A DNA stretch of 64,000 nucleotides. Origin: Bog-159 sp963709155 (lineage in GTDB: Bacteria > Acidobacteriota > Terriglobia > Bryobacterales > Bryobacteraceae). Location: NCBI GenBank assembly GCA_963709155.1, contig CAVPVD010000007.1, positions 1,054,001 to 1,118,000 of the forward strand. Reading direction: 5' to 3'. Below the pieces are notes generated by a model. It was not told the origin of the DNA. It worked only from the letters and a program-made list of their open reading frames with translations, and searched no databases. The translations under genes and the position numbers were made by a program. The stretch's first letter is position 1. Every line of letters begins with the position of its first letter. Shown piece by piece: positions 35,184 through 45,077 of this stretch.

Positions 35184-36698
35184 ATGGCGGTGGAATATTT
35201 CGACGTGCTGATCATGGGTGCGGGTCTGTCCGGCATCGGCGCCGCCCATCACCTGCAGAAGCATTGTCCGAACAAGAGTTTCGTGATCCTGGAGCAGCGC
35301 GAGCGCATCGGCGGGACCTGGGACCTGTTCCGTTATCCGGGCGTACGATCGGATTCGGATATGCTGACCATGGGCTATTCTTTCCGCCCGTGGACGGACC
35401 CCAAGGCTATTTCTCCTGGCGATGCCATCCGCGACTACATTACCGGCACCGCGCGCGACGCGGGCATCGACAGGAAGATCCGATTCCGTCACCGCATTCA
35501 ACGGGCATCCTGGTGCTCGCGTGAGGCACAGTGGACGATCGAAGCCGTGCGCACCCTGCCCGACGGGCGCGAAGAGCCCGTGACGCTGACTTGCAACTTC
35601 CTGTTTTCGTGCGCAGGTTACTACCGCTATGCGGCGGGCTACATGCCGGAGTTTCCGGACATCGGGCGATTCCAGGGGCGCGTCGTTCACCCTCAAGCCT
35701 GGCCGAATGATCTGGATTACGCCGGAAAGCGGGTAGTGATTATCGGCAGCGGCGCGACCGCGGTCACCCTGTTGCCGGCCATGGCCAAGACAGCGAGCCA
35801 CGTGACCATGCTGCAGCGGTCGCCAACTTACATTGTGTCGCTGCCGGAACAAGACAAGATTGCGAACTGGCTACGCCGCGTCCTGCCTGCGATGTGGGCT
35901 TACCGCCTCAGCCGCTGGAAGAACGTCGCGCTCATGATTTACATCTACCAATTGGCGCAGCTTCGCCCGAACTTCGTGAAGAAGGGCATCGTCAAGATGG
36001 CCAGCGAGGCGTTGGGCCCGGACTATGACGTCGCCACCCATTTCACTCCGAGCTATAACCCATGGCATCAGAGGCTGTGCGTGGTCCCGGACGGTGACAT
36101 GTTCGCCGCCATCCGGGAGGGGCGCGCGAGCGTGGTGACCGATCACATCGCGAGTTTCACCGAAAAAGGCATCCGTTTGAAGTCGGGCAAGGAACTGGAG
36201 GCGGACATCGTAGTCACCGCGACAGGTCTGGTGCTGCAGGCCTTCGGCGGGGCCGAACTCTTAGTGGACGGGCGCAGCGTGGATGCCAGCCAGACGCTGG
36301 CCTACAAAGGGGTGATGATATCGGGCGTGCCGAACCTGGCTTCCATATTCGGTTACATCAATGCGTCGTGGACGCTGAAAGCCGATTTGATCTGCACCTA
36401 TGTATGCCGGCTCTTGAATTACATGGACCGGAAGGGCATGCGCCAGGTTACTCCGGTGAGCCGGGGCGAGACGCCGGTAGCGCCTTTCGTCGAGAAGTTC
36501 ACGCCGGGCTACATCGAACGCGCGCTGGCAAGTTGGCCGAAGCAGGGAGCCAAGGCGCCGTGGCGGGTGTATCAGAACTATATACGGGACACAATCAGCC
36601 TGAAGTGGAGTCCGATCAACGACGCCGCCCTGGAGTTCTCGCCTTCCTTGCCGGTGGGGCAGGCCTCCAGGCCTGCAGCGGGTCTCCAGACCCGCTGA
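35184..36698 (+). CDS. flavin-dependent monooxygenase, Baeyer-Villiger type
   Basis: FAD/NADPH monooxygenase of 504 residues: FAD site IMGAGLSGIGAAHHL, the loop GGTWDLFRYPGVRSD, NADPH site VVIIGSGATAVTL, and the fingerprint FQGRVVHPQAWP matching FxGxxxHxxxWP of Baeyer-Villiger enzymes. It would insert oxygen into a ketone, or hydroxylate a lipophilic substrate. The final residues (LPVGQASRPAAGLQTR) are translated from a palindromic repeat that also provides the TGA, so the original C-terminus has been replaced or extended. Confidence 0.87.
   Translation: MAVEYFDVLIMGAGLSGIGAAHHLQKHCPNKSFVILEQRERIGGTWDLFRYPGVRSDSDMLTMGYSFRPWTDPKAISPGDAIRDYITGTARDAGIDRKIRFRHRIQRASWCSREAQWTIEAVRTLPDGREEPVTLTCNFLFSCAGYYRYAAGYMPEFPDIGRFQGRVVHPQAWPNDLDYAGKRVVIIGSGATAVTLLPAMAKTASHVTMLQRSPTYIVSLPEQDKIANWLRRVLPAMWAYRLSRWKNVALMIYIYQLAQLRPNFVKKGIVKMASEALGPDYDVATHFTPSYNPWHQRLCVVPDGDMFAAIREGRASVVTDHIASFTEKGIRLKSGKELEADIVVTATGLVLQAFGGAELLVDGRSVDASQTLAYKGVMISGVPNLASIFGYINASWTLKADLICTYVCRLLNYMDRKGMRQVTPVSRGETPVAPFVEKFTPGYIERALASWPKQGAKAPWRVYQNYIRDTISLKWSPINDAALEFSPSLPVGQASRPAAGLQTR
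36655..36697. repeat. bipartite palindromic repeat, family C, fused to a gene end
   Basis: GGGGCAGGCCTCCAGGCCTGC and AGCGGGTCTCCAGACCCGCT, two perfect hairpins. The monooxygenase frame reads through both and stops at the TGA just after the second. Confidence 0.75.
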
Positions 36699-36818
36699 AG
36701 CGGGGGGCGTTAGTCCGCCGGCATGAAACGTTAACCGCCGAATCCGCACTATACAGATATGACGGATGCGGCGCGGGTATAATCCCCAAGCATGACATCC
36801 GGCTTAAAGGAGCGAACC

Positions 36819-37844
36819 ATGTCAACCAACAATCCAGTGCCTGGCGGATATGTGGGACCGGCTATTCCCTCGGTGCGCATCAGCCCGGCCAATGACGATG
36901 TCTCAAAATCCCTCGGTTTTCTCGCGGAACTTGCCGGCACGTGGCACGGCAAAGGCTTCAACCTGATCGCACGTCCGGACGGATTGGGCGGCCAGCCCTT
37001 GTTTCTGGAGCTCAATCAGACCAGCGAAACCTTGCGCATTACCGAAATCGGTTCGGATATCCCCAATCGCGGCGACGCCGTGGCCGACATCGACTTATTC
37101 GGCCTGACCTATCTCCAGAAGATCAGCGACTCGGTCACTGGCGGAGCGCTGCATATCGAGCCCGGTATCTGGGTCCGGCTGCCGGACGATCCGTCCGCGC
37201 CGAATCAGGAGAATGTGGCGCGCATGGCCACCATCCCGCACGGCAACGCGCTGCTGGCGCAAGGCACGGCCATCAAAGTCACTCCGGCCGGCGGCACGTT
37301 TTCGATCGCTTCCGTCAACACCGCGCCCTTCAAGATCGGCACGCCCATGCCGGCCGGGGGAACGGTCAGCGGATTCCCGGAATTCAACCTGGGGGTTCCG
37401 GAATCCGCGGCGAACCCGAGAACGCCATTTGGGAATACGCCCGCGATCCCGCTGCCGGCCGCCATCGACGGCGTGCCGATGCAGACGGTCATCAACGATC
37501 CCACGCGTCTTCTGCAAGCCGCCATCCATGGCCAGAATATTAAAGAGATGATCGTGATCGAGATCGCCACCGTTGCGAATCCGACCGGGACCAAACCCGT
37601 CTCAGGGGGTGGCGGCGGCATCGAGAACATTCCTTTTCTGCAAGTCAATGCGGATGCGGCCGTAGTATTCGCGACCTTCTGGATTGAGAAGATCGCGCAT
37701 CCGTTCCACGACTTCATGCAGCTCCAGTATGTACAGACTGTCATACTGAACTTCCCCATCATCAAGCCGCCGGCGCCTCCCGTGCCGTTCAGTTGGCCGC
37801 ATGTCTCGGTGGCCACGCTGCGCAAGACCTTTGGCGGCCAATAA
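36819..37844 (+). CDS. hypothetical soluble protein, possible lipocalin/nitrobindin-like barrel
   Basis: A protein of about 341 residues starting at ATG 36819 behind AAAGGAGCG. It has no signal peptide. The N-terminal portion LGFLAELAGTWHGKGFNLIA, LFLELNQTSETLRITEIG and HIEPGIWVRLP recalls the beta-barrel start of heme-binding nitrobindin-like proteins. The C-terminal part (IENIPFLQVNADAAVVFATF, QLQYVQTVILNF) is also beta-rich. The central region is rich in Pro/Gly/Thr. I cannot assign a function; the heme-barrel idea is a fold-level guess. Confidence 0.65.
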   Translation: MSTNNPVPGGYVGPAIPSVRISPANDDVSKSLGFLAELAGTWHGKGFNLIARPDGLGGQPLFLELNQTSETLRITEIGSDIPNRGDAVADIDLFGLTYLQKISDSVTGGALHIEPGIWVRLPDDPSAPNQENVARMATIPHGNALLAQGTAIKVTPAGGTFSIASVNTAPFKIGTPMPAGGTVSGFPEFNLGVPESAANPRTPFGNTPAIPLPAAIDGVPMQTVINDPTRLLQAAIHGQNIKEMIVIEIATVANPTGTKPVSGGGGGIENIPFLQVNADAAVVFATFWIEKIAHPFHDFMQLQYVQTVILNFPIIKPPAPPVPFSWPHVSVATLRKTFGGQ

Positions 37845-37911
37845 GGCCAATAATATGTGGGGCCGGCCCGCTGCCTGGGCAGTGTGCCGTTGCGAGGAGC
37901 GGGAGCATCCA

Positions 37912-39417
37912 ATGAGGAAAAAACTCGTAAGCGCGCGTACCCAAGCCGGCTGGATAGCCGCCATGGTGATTGCATGCCCCGCGATGTTGGCGGCACAACA
38001 GGTCGCCATAGGCAGCTATCCGTCCCCCGTTGCCGGCGCCCAGCCGGTCAGTATTACGGCTGGGCCGGATGGCGCGCTCTGGTTTACCGAGGAACCGGAC
38101 GACACCACGAGCCGCGGTGGAATCGGGCGCATGACGCCCGCCGGCGTGTTCACCGAGTACCGCCTGGCATACCCGGAGAACGAGACGGGAAGTATCGTTG
38201 CGGGGCCTGACAGCGCGCTCTGGTTCACGGAGTATGGAGCCAACCAGATCGGGCGCATCTCCACCGCCGGTCACGTGAGCGCCTACCCTGTACCCACGGC
38301 CAACAGCGGACCCAGCGGCCTCACCATGGGGCCCGACGGTGCGCTGTGGTTTACCGAAGGCAACGCCAACCAGATCGGCCGTATCACCACGGCTGGGCAC
38401 GTCACGGAATATCCCGTGCCCACAGCCGCCAGTGGACCTGGTGGAATCGCCGCCGGGCCGGACCACGCCCTTTGGTTTACGGAATTCGATGCCAACCAGA
38501 TCGGGCGCATCTCCACCGCCGGGCACGTGACCGAGTTTCCCGTGCCGACGGCCGGCAGCCAGCCCAGCGCGATCGCGGCTGGGCCGGACCACGCGCTGTG
38601 GTTCACCGAATTCAACGGCAACCAGATCGGGCGCATGTCGACGGCAGGAGTCGTCATCGAGTATCCCGTACCCACGCCATTTTGCGAGCTTGCCGATATC
38701 ACCACGGGGCCAGGCGCCCTGTGGTTCACGGAGCTCAATGGGGCCAAGATCGGACGCATCACTACGGCCGGAGTCATCACGGAATATCCCGTTCCGGCGC
38801 CCATTATTGCCGCTCCGGGAGGAATCGCATCGGGCCCGGACGGCTCCATGTGGTTCACTGAACAAGGTCCCGCGATTGGCATCGGCCAGGTTGTCTTTGA
38901 GACGGCCAGCCTGAGTGCCAGCCCGGATAGCGCCGCGTACCAGGCGGACCTCAGCTTTACCGGCGGCGCGTTCGCTCCCGGCGAGAAGGTCCAAATCTAT
39001 AGCGACGGCATCGGTTCCGCGGTATTGGCCACTGCCACCGCGGATAGCGGCGGCGCGATTGCCGCCACGGCTTCGGTGCCGCAGGCGCCTTACGGACCGC
39101 GGCTGTTCCTGGCGGTCGGCGAGAGCAGTGGAAAGGTCGCCGCAGCCAATTTCACTACCCTGTCGAAGCTGGTTCTGACTCCCGACTCCGGCCCGGTGGG
39201 CGCCACGGTAACCGTGCAGGGCTACGGTTTCGGTTCGTTCGATAATGTGATGCTCACCTGGAACAACCCGCGTACCTTCTTAGGCAGGGTGAACGCCGAC
39301 GTGAATGGCAACTTCAGCGGATTCACGTTTTCGGTTCCGGCCGCGCCAACCGGCCGCAACGCGGTCCTGGGGACGGACTTCGTGCCCGGAGCCAATGCCC
39401 CCTTCACGGTGCAGTGA
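37912..39417 (+). CDS. secreted seven-bladed propeller, Vgb/SMP-30-like (copy 1)
   Basis: A protein of about 501 residues with a signal peptide (GWIAAMVIACPAMLAAQQ), then seven repeats around AGPDGALWFTE...NQIGRISTAGHVTEYPVPT typical of virginiamycin-B-lyase-like propellers, and a C-terminal pair of IPT/TIG-like sandwiches (LVLTPDSGPVGATVTVQGYG). ATG 37912 is chosen as the signal-peptide start. True Vgb lyases need specific His/Glu residues that I cannot place, so lyase activity should not be assumed. The PQQ-like propeller gene follows with overlapping or near-overlapping start. Confidence 0.8.
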   Translation: MRKKLVSARTQAGWIAAMVIACPAMLAAQQVAIGSYPSPVAGAQPVSITAGPDGALWFTEEPDDTTSRGGIGRMTPAGVFTEYRLAYPENETGSIVAGPDSALWFTEYGANQIGRISTAGHVSAYPVPTANSGPSGLTMGPDGALWFTEGNANQIGRITTAGHVTEYPVPTAASGPGGIAAGPDHALWFTEFDANQIGRISTAGHVTEFPVPTAGSQPSAIAAGPDHALWFTEFNGNQIGRMSTAGVVIEYPVPTPFCELADITTGPGALWFTELNGAKIGRITTAGVITEYPVPAPIIAAPGGIASGPDGSMWFTEQGPAIGIGQVVFETASLSASPDSAAYQADLSFTGGAFAPGEKVQIYSDGIGSAVLATATADSGGAIAATASVPQAPYGPRLFLAVGESSGKVAAANFTTLSKLVLTPDSGPVGATVTVQGYGFGSFDNVMLTWNNPRTFLGRVNADVNGNFSGFTFSVPAAPTGRNAVLGTDFVPGANAPFTVQ

Positions 39418-39425
39418 GAAAGACG

Positions 39426-41237
39426 ATGCGCAACCCATACGGCATTTCCGCATTGGCCGCCTTGATTGCCGCTCCGCTGGCAGGCCAGGTCAGCGTGCTG
39501 ACCCAACACAATGACGTTGCGCGCACCGGCGCGAATCTGCAGGAGACCACCCTCAACGTCTCCAACGTCAACAAACAGAGCTTTGGAAAACTGGCTTTCC
39601 GGACGGTGGACGGTAATGTCTATGCGCAGTTGCTACTGGTCTCGCAGGCCAGAATTTCAGGCCGCGCCGCGCCGGCCAATGCGGTGATCGTGGCCACCGA
39701 GAACAACACGGTTTACGCATTCGACGCGGAGGATACCAACCAGGCATCCACCACGGCAAAGCTCTGGCAGACTCCTGCCGGAGCGCTGGGTACGCCCATC
39801 GCCAGTAGCAAGCTCTATGCCGATCTCGGCGAGCCTACTTGCTCGGATATCACCACGCAGATCGGGATAACCGGCACGCCGGCCATTCAGATTACGAGCC
39901 CGGCGCCGCCCCAGACCGGCGTCGTATTCATCGCCGCCAAATCGTTCGCTGGCGGGCAATACGCATATAAACTTTTTGCCCTGAATCTGGCCGATGGAAC
40001 CATGCTGGGCAAGATCCCCATTGCAGGGGTAGTGAAAGGCGTGGGCCACGGTTCCACGGGCTCCGGCGCAAACCAGAGTATCCGCTTCAACCCGATGCTC
40101 CAGTTGAACCGGCCGGCCCTGCTCCTGAATGGCAACACCCTCTATGTGCTGTTCGGCGGGCATTGCGATGCGGGCGCATACCACGGCTGGATATTCGCTT
40201 ACAATGTGTCGAATCCAAAGGCGCTAAAGCCGATCGACGTTCTTTGTATCACTCCCAATGGAACGGGACCTAAGGACGGGCGCGGGGGAATCTGGATGTC
40301 CGGCCAGGGCCCTGCGATGGACACGGCGGGGAACGTTTTCTTCGTCACCGGCGATGGCAGCAACAACGCCGCCACGGACCTTGCCGACAGCGTCGTAAGA
40401 GTGACTCTGAGCGCCGCCCACAAGCTTCAAGTCACGGATTGGTTTGCACCTAAGAACCTGCAACAACTCGAAGATAACGACGTCGACTTTGGATCGTCCG
40501 GTGCGGTGCTCGTGCCCAACAGCCACCTGCTGATAGCAGGCAGTAAGAGCGGGATTCTATTCCTGATCGATCGGGACCAGATGGGAAAGGGAGCCGCGCC
40601 GGCGCTCGCGTCTTTCCAGGTAACCAATAACCCCGATCTGCGGCCCGTTCCGCCGCTCTATTACAACATTCATGGAACGCCCGCGATCTGGGCGCGCGCC
40701 AACGATATGTTCGTCTATGTAAGTGGGGAGGAAGACCATGTGAAGCAGTTCCGGCTGATCCCGGATGCGGGCGGCGCGGGTTGGAAGTTTGACTCCGAGA
40801 CTCCATTCAAGACGAGTCAAGAATCCGCGCCGTACCCGAATTATCCCACCGGATTGTTCGGCCAACCCAACCGGGAAGGGATTTGGATGCCGGGCGGGTT
40901 CCTTTCTATTTCGGCCAGCGGGACGATGGATGGAACCGGTATCCTCTGGGTCAACATGCCTCTGCAGGCGAATGCGAATCACTTCGTAGTGCGCGGCGTT
41001 CTGCGCGCGTTCGACGCCTCCGATATCTCGAAAGGCGAGCTTTGGGACAGTGAGGGCACCGGGAACGCCAATGATAGCCTGGGCCAATTCGCTAAGTTCA
41101 ATCCACCCATCGTCGCTAATGGCAAGGTTTACGTGGCCGCGTTCCAGCAAGAGACGATCCTGGCGAACGGCGTCCATGTGAACGCGCAGGGACAAGGAGT
41201 GGATCAGCCGGCGTTAGTGATATATGGCCTGCGATAA
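39426..41237 (+). CDS. secreted PQQ-like beta-propeller protein
   Basis: A protein of about 603 residues. Signal peptide ISALAALIAAPLAGQ, then QHNDVARTGANLQETTLN, the common opening of acidobacterial PQQ-like propellers, and blades with VIVATENNTVYAFDA, GTPAIQITS, GPAMDTAGNVFFVTGDG and GTPAIWARANDMFVYVSGEE. ATG 39426 is preferred; a GTG at 39414 overlapping the previous stop is possible. No PQQ-ligand or metal signature is evident, so it may be structural or binding rather than a dehydrogenase. Neighbours are the propeller upstream and the di-heme lipoprotein downstream. Confidence 0.78.
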   Translation: MRNPYGISALAALIAAPLAGQVSVLTQHNDVARTGANLQETTLNVSNVNKQSFGKLAFRTVDGNVYAQLLLVSQARISGRAAPANAVIVATENNTVYAFDAEDTNQASTTAKLWQTPAGALGTPIASSKLYADLGEPTCSDITTQIGITGTPAIQITSPAPPQTGVVFIAAKSFAGGQYAYKLFALNLADGTMLGKIPIAGVVKGVGHGSTGSGANQSIRFNPMLQLNRPALLLNGNTLYVLFGGHCDAGAYHGWIFAYNVSNPKALKPIDVLCITPNGTGPKDGRGGIWMSGQGPAMDTAGNVFFVTGDGSNNAATDLADSVVRVTLSAAHKLQVTDWFAPKNLQQLEDNDVDFGSSGAVLVPNSHLLIAGSKSGILFLIDRDQMGKGAAPALASFQVTNNPDLRPVPPLYYNIHGTPAIWARANDMFVYVSGEEDHVKQFRLIPDAGGAGWKFDSETPFKTSQESAPYPNYPTGLFGQPNREGIWMPGGFLSISASGTMDGTGILWVNMPLQANANHFVVRGVLRAFDASDISKGELWDSEGTGNANDSLGQFAKFNPPIVANGKVYVAAFQQETILANGVHVNAQGQGVDQPALVIYGLR

Positions 41238-41244
41238 TCAACCC

Positions 41245-42954
41245 ATGCGAGCGAACTGGCTTTCGATAGGGACATACTTAGCCGGATCCTTGATTCTGGC
41301 GGGATGCGGGCCCAAGCCATCCGCTCCCGAGCAATCCCCTGTCGCCGCGGGAACAGTTGACTGGAGCCAGAACGGATGGTCCGGCGACGAGCGCGCCGAA
41401 TATCACCATCTCGCCGAGGGCAGCGAACTCATGCCTTACGCACTGCTCGCGAACGTAGTGAGCGTGAAGACCGGCAAGCCGTTCCTCGAAAACATGGAGC
41501 GTTTCGGATTCCTGCCTGACGCAGCCGGCGCGCAAAATCCGCGCGGGTTGCCTATCGGACTCACTACGGTACACTCGCGCGACAAGAACCACATCGGCCT
41601 TGAGATGGTCGGCTTTAATTGCGCGGCGTGCCATGTGGGCGAGGTGAGTTACCAGGGAAAGTGGCTGCGGATCGACGGTGCGCCGTCGCTCGTTGACCTG
41701 CAAAGCTATCAGGTGGAATTCAAAGACTCCCTGGATGCCACGCTGCGCGATCCCGCGAAGGCCGTCGCGCTGGCCGTGGCCATGGCCCGAACTCAGCGCG
41801 CGGGCGACGGCCAGCCACCCGCGGATGTTTCCAGCTATGCCTCCGATCCGGCCGCGAAAACCGCCGGCGAAGTGGCCGCCGCTTCCACCGCGGATAAGAA
41901 CTTCCACAGCGTATCGTCGCGCAAGGCGGACTCCGCGGACGGCCGCACTCCAGGCGGAGAGTCCCTGGCGGCGAGTTGGCATAATGCGCTCGCGCTGGCG
42001 AAGGCGCGGCTCGCCTATCTCAAGAACGGCAAGCTGCTGTTAGATGGCACGGAACCCGGACCCGGGCGCATCGACGCCTTTGGCGCGGCCCGTAATCTGC
42101 TGTTTCCGAAAGACCACATACGCATGCAGTCTCCGGTCAGCTTTCCGTTCATCTGGGACGTTCCAGATACTACCGGGCAGCGATCCGCGGCGGACGCAGT
42201 CTGGATTCACTACGACGGCAACACCAACTCGATCCTGGAACGTAACATCGGACAAGCGCTGGGAATGGGCGCCGTATTCGATCCGAATACTTACGAATCC
42301 ACGCTGCGGATCGCCAACCTGCACCGGCTCGAAGTGCTGACTCACAAGCTTACGCCGCCGAGATGGCCGGCCGATATGTTGGGCGCCATCGACCGGGCGA
42401 AGGCTGCGGCCGGCGCCAAAATATTCAACGATACCTGCCGCGACTGCCATCAGAACCGGCTCTACGCGTTGACCGAAGTTGGCACCGATCCACAGCGCGC
42501 CAACAGCTTCGGCCAGCCCGTAGCCGGCGGTATGCCCTTCCCTGCCGCGATCAAGCCCATCCTCGACAATCTGAAGGCGCGCGCTTTCCTGGACGACGGA
42601 GTCTCCCCGGCCGATCAGGCTGCGATGGATGCAAACCCCGTGATCTGGCGCGCCACGGGCCAGTATCTCGCGCGGCCCTTGACGGGCGTTTGGGCCACCG
42701 CGCCGTATTTGCACAATGGGTCGGTGCCCACGCTGTGGCATCTGCTGCACCCAGGTCAGCGGCCCGCGACGTTCATCGTAGGAAACCGGGAATACGATCC
42801 CGTGAAGGTAGGTTATTCGACCGGCGGCAGCGGTTGGACCTTCGACACCTCGCAACCGGGCAACAGTAACATCGGACATGCGGGCGACAGGTACGGCACC
42901 AATCTGACCGAAGACCAGAAGAACGCGCTGATTGAATACTTGAAGACTCTCTGA
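41245..42954 (+). CDS. di-heme c-type cytochrome lipoprotein, RoxA/MauG-like
   Basis: A protein of about 569 residues with a lipobox (GSLILAGCG) and two c-heme sites: FNCAACHVGE and DTCRDCHQNR. Segments SFPFIWDVPD, GVWATAPYLHNGSVPTLWHL and YDPVKVGYSTGG match the large di-heme peroxidase/oxygenase family that includes rubber oxygenase RoxA. It probably performs periplasmic electron transfer or peroxide/dioxygen chemistry. ATG 41245 starts the signal sequence; ATG 41224 overlaps the previous gene. It closes a run of three exported proteins. Confidence 0.83.
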   Translation: MRANWLSIGTYLAGSLILAGCGPKPSAPEQSPVAAGTVDWSQNGWSGDERAEYHHLAEGSELMPYALLANVVSVKTGKPFLENMERFGFLPDAAGAQNPRGLPIGLTTVHSRDKNHIGLEMVGFNCAACHVGEVSYQGKWLRIDGAPSLVDLQSYQVEFKDSLDATLRDPAKAVALAVAMARTQRAGDGQPPADVSSYASDPAAKTAGEVAAASTADKNFHSVSSRKADSADGRTPGGESLAASWHNALALAKARLAYLKNGKLLLDGTEPGPGRIDAFGAARNLLFPKDHIRMQSPVSFPFIWDVPDTTGQRSAADAVWIHYDGNTNSILERNIGQALGMGAVFDPNTYESTLRIANLHRLEVLTHKLTPPRWPADMLGAIDRAKAAAGAKIFNDTCRDCHQNRLYALTEVGTDPQRANSFGQPVAGGMPFPAAIKPILDNLKARAFLDDGVSPADQAAMDANPVIWRATGQYLARPLTGVWATAPYLHNGSVPTLWHLLHPGQRPATFIVGNREYDPVKVGYSTGGSGWTFDTSQPGNSNIGHAGDRYGTNLTEDQKNALIEYLKTL

Positions 42955-42967
42955 AGATACGGAGAAA

Positions 42968-43786
42968 TCAACTGACCACGCGCGAGCGGAACGTGCGGGC
43001 GCCGAAGCCGAAGCAAAGGGCCAGGGTGCAGGCTAGCGCCAGCAGCACGTAGGGCATCGGCAAAGTGGGCATGGTATGGCCGTGCATGGGCGGCACCATG
43101 GCATAGCGCAGGCCTTCGGCGGCGTATGTAAGCGGGTTGAATAAAGTGATCACCTGGAACCAGCGGATGCTGCTCAGCGCGCTCCAGGGGTAGTAAGTGC
43201 AGCCCGTAAATAACAGCGGCGTCAGGATCACGGAAAACATCAGGCTGATTTGTTCCGGCTTCACCACCGTGCCGATCACCAGCCCGATACCGGATCCGGC
43301 GAACGCCGCCAGCACGATCATGCCGATCAGGATGCCGATGCGGTCGCCGCGCACCGCATAGCGGCTGCCCAGAACCCACCACGCCGCCGGAAAAATTACG
43401 GCGCCGGCTACCATGCCGCGCATCGCGGCGAAGAGCACCTTCTCGGCGGCGACCAGCCAAACCGGCATGGGGGCCAGTAGGCGGTCGTCGATCTCGCGCG
43501 CGAACCCCAGGTCCAACACCAGCGGCAGGGTAATACCCTGGATGGCGGCCATCAGTTCGGTCAGTCCCACGATTCCCGGCAGCAGCAACGCCGCGTAGTT
43601 GCCGGCCGCCAGCCCGATGCTGGGCAGAATCTTGCAGAAGATCAGGAGAAAGAACATCGGCTGGATCAAAGCCTGCACCAGAAATTGAGGCAACTCCCGG
43701 CGGGTAACCACCAGGTCGCGGCGCAGGGTCGCGCCGAAGGCGTTGGCGGCCAGCCATAAGCGATTGGTGTGGCGTGCGGGCGTCAT
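42968..43786 (-). CDS. ABC-2 type transporter permease
   Basis: A 272-residue membrane protein with six helices (FLVQALIQPMFFLLIFCKIL, IGILIGMIVLAAFAGSGIG, LFNPLTYAAEGLRYAM, YVLLALACTLALCFGFG). It has the ABC-2 layout, with the conserved NPLTYAAEGLRY before the last helix. It shares one base with the stop of the ATPase gene, so the two form an exporter of the drug- or polysaccharide-export class. Substrate unknown. Confidence 0.9.
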   Translation of the reverse strand: MTPARHTNRLWLAANAFGATLRRDLVVTRRELPQFLVQALIQPMFFLLIFCKILPSIGLAAGNYAALLLPGIVGLTELMAAIQGITLPLVLDLGFAREIDDRLLAPMPVWLVAAEKVLFAAMRGMVAGAVIFPAAWWVLGSRYAVRGDRIGILIGMIVLAAFAGSGIGLVIGTVVKPEQISLMFSVILTPLLFTGCTYYPWSALSSIRWFQVITLFNPLTYAAEGLRYAMVPPMHGHTMPTLPMPYVLLALACTLALCFGFGARTFRSRVVS

Positions 43787-44787
43787 TAGCGCAGGTGTCT
43801 CCCCGTCAAATAGATGAATACGTCTTCCAGGCTAGGTTGCTTGACGTGCAGATCGCGCACCTGCGCGCCGGCCATCAGCACGGCTTGCGTGGCCGGCCCG
43901 ACCAGTGCAGGCGCTTTCTCGGCATAGAGGCGATACGTGACCACCCCCATTTCTTCGTCGGGCCCGGGCGGAGCGCCGGCGTCCAGTTCGTCGACCTTCG
44001 TGACCCCCGCGATACCGCGCAGCCCTTCCAGCACCCGGCCGCCGGCCTCCGGAGCGGGCAGGCTGACGCGCACTTCGACGGCGTTGCCGCCCGGAATCAG
44101 TTTCTTCAGCTCGGCGGATGTGTCGTTCACCAGGATGCGGCCTTTGTCCATGATGGCGATGCGGCCGCAAAGCTGGTCGGCCTCGTTCATATCGTGCGTG
44201 GTCAGCAGGATGGTGAGGCCCTGCGCGTTGAGCGCGCGGATGCGGTCCCAGAGGAAGAGGCGCGACTGCGGGTCCAGGTTGTTGGTTGGCTCGTCGAGAA
44301 ACAGCACATCCGGCGCGTGCATGAGCGCGCGCGCGATCATCAGCCGCTGCGACATGCCGCCCGAATAGCGGGCCACGCGGTCGTCCTTGCGGTCGCCCAA
44401 CCCCAGTTCATCGAGGAGTGCGTCGGCGCGCTGCTCGCGCTCGCGGTACGGTACGCCGTGATAGGCGGCGTGGAAGGTCAGGATTTCGCGCACGCGCAGG
44501 CTGCGGTCAAGATTGCTTTGCTGGGGGACCACCGCGATGCGCTGCTTGATCCCGATGGGGTCGCGCGCCACGTCGAGTCCCATAATTGCGGCCGATCCGG
44601 ACGTCGGCAGAACGCTGGTAATGAGCACGCCGATGGTGGTCGTTTTGCCGGCGCCATTAGGCCCCAGCAGGCCGAAGATCTCGCCGGGGCGCACGCTGAA
44701 AGTAACGCCATCGACGGCGTTTACATTGGCTTTCTCGTAGCGTTTCACCAGATCGCGGACTTCTATGGCCGCGGGGTCGTTGGACAT
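43786..44787 (-). CDS. ABC-2 transporter ATP-binding protein
   Basis: A protein of about 333 residues: Walker A GLLGPNGAGKTTTIGVL, Q-loop VVPQQSNLD, signature YSGGMSQRLMIARAL, Walker B VLFLDEPTNNLDPQ, H-loop LTTHDMNEADQL, then a C-terminal DrrA-like extension. GLFATIV codons upstream extend the frame to 44829, but ATG 44787 (MSNDPAA) is the likelier start. It drives the permease encoded next. Confidence 0.93.
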   Translation of the reverse strand: MSNDPAAIEVRDLVKRYEKANVNAVDGVTFSVRPGEIFGLLGPNGAGKTTTIGVLITSVLPTSGSAAIMGLDVARDPIGIKQRIAVVPQQSNLDRSLRVREILTFHAAYHGVPYREREQRADALLDELGLGDRKDDRVARYSGGMSQRLMIARALMHAPDVLFLDEPTNNLDPQSRLFLWDRIRALNAQGLTILLTTHDMNEADQLCGRIAIMDKGRILVNDTSAELKKLIPGGNAVEVRVSLPAPEAGGRVLEGLRGIAGVTKVDELDAGAPPGPDEEMGVVTYRLYAEKAPALVGPATQAVLMAGAQVRDLHVKQPSLEDVFIYLTGRHLR

Positions 44788-44889
44788 GGGTTCTACGATT
44801 GTAGCGAAAAGGCCGGGATCGCGCTTCAAGCGGACGCCTAATGCAAGCCGGCGACGGGCGTGTTAGTATGAAAGAGTTCACGTCATCGC

Positions 44890-44966
<77 letters not shown>

Positions 44967-45077
44967 TTCCTTTCAATCACTTCAGATGGGCGCTTCCGCT
45001 ACATTTCCGCCACTGCTACAGTAACTGCTACAACAAAAGGCAATGCTTACGCCGCGCGAGAGGAACGTGGAGGAGCA
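44967..45077. other. tRNA-flanking spacer with GCTACA motifs
   Basis: A spacer of 111 bases containing CGCTACA, CTGCTACAG and CTGCTACAAC in close succession. No integrase or direct copy of the tRNA 3' end is visible. It may be a scar of past integration, but nothing beyond the motifs and the adjacent toxin-antitoxin genes supports this. Confidence 0.35.

Noticed and set aside
37912..39417. Annotation as virginiamycin B lyase (antibiotic resistance)
   Set aside because: Only the propeller repeat is shared. The catalytic His/Glu set could not be placed, and the protein is exported with extra C-terminal domains.
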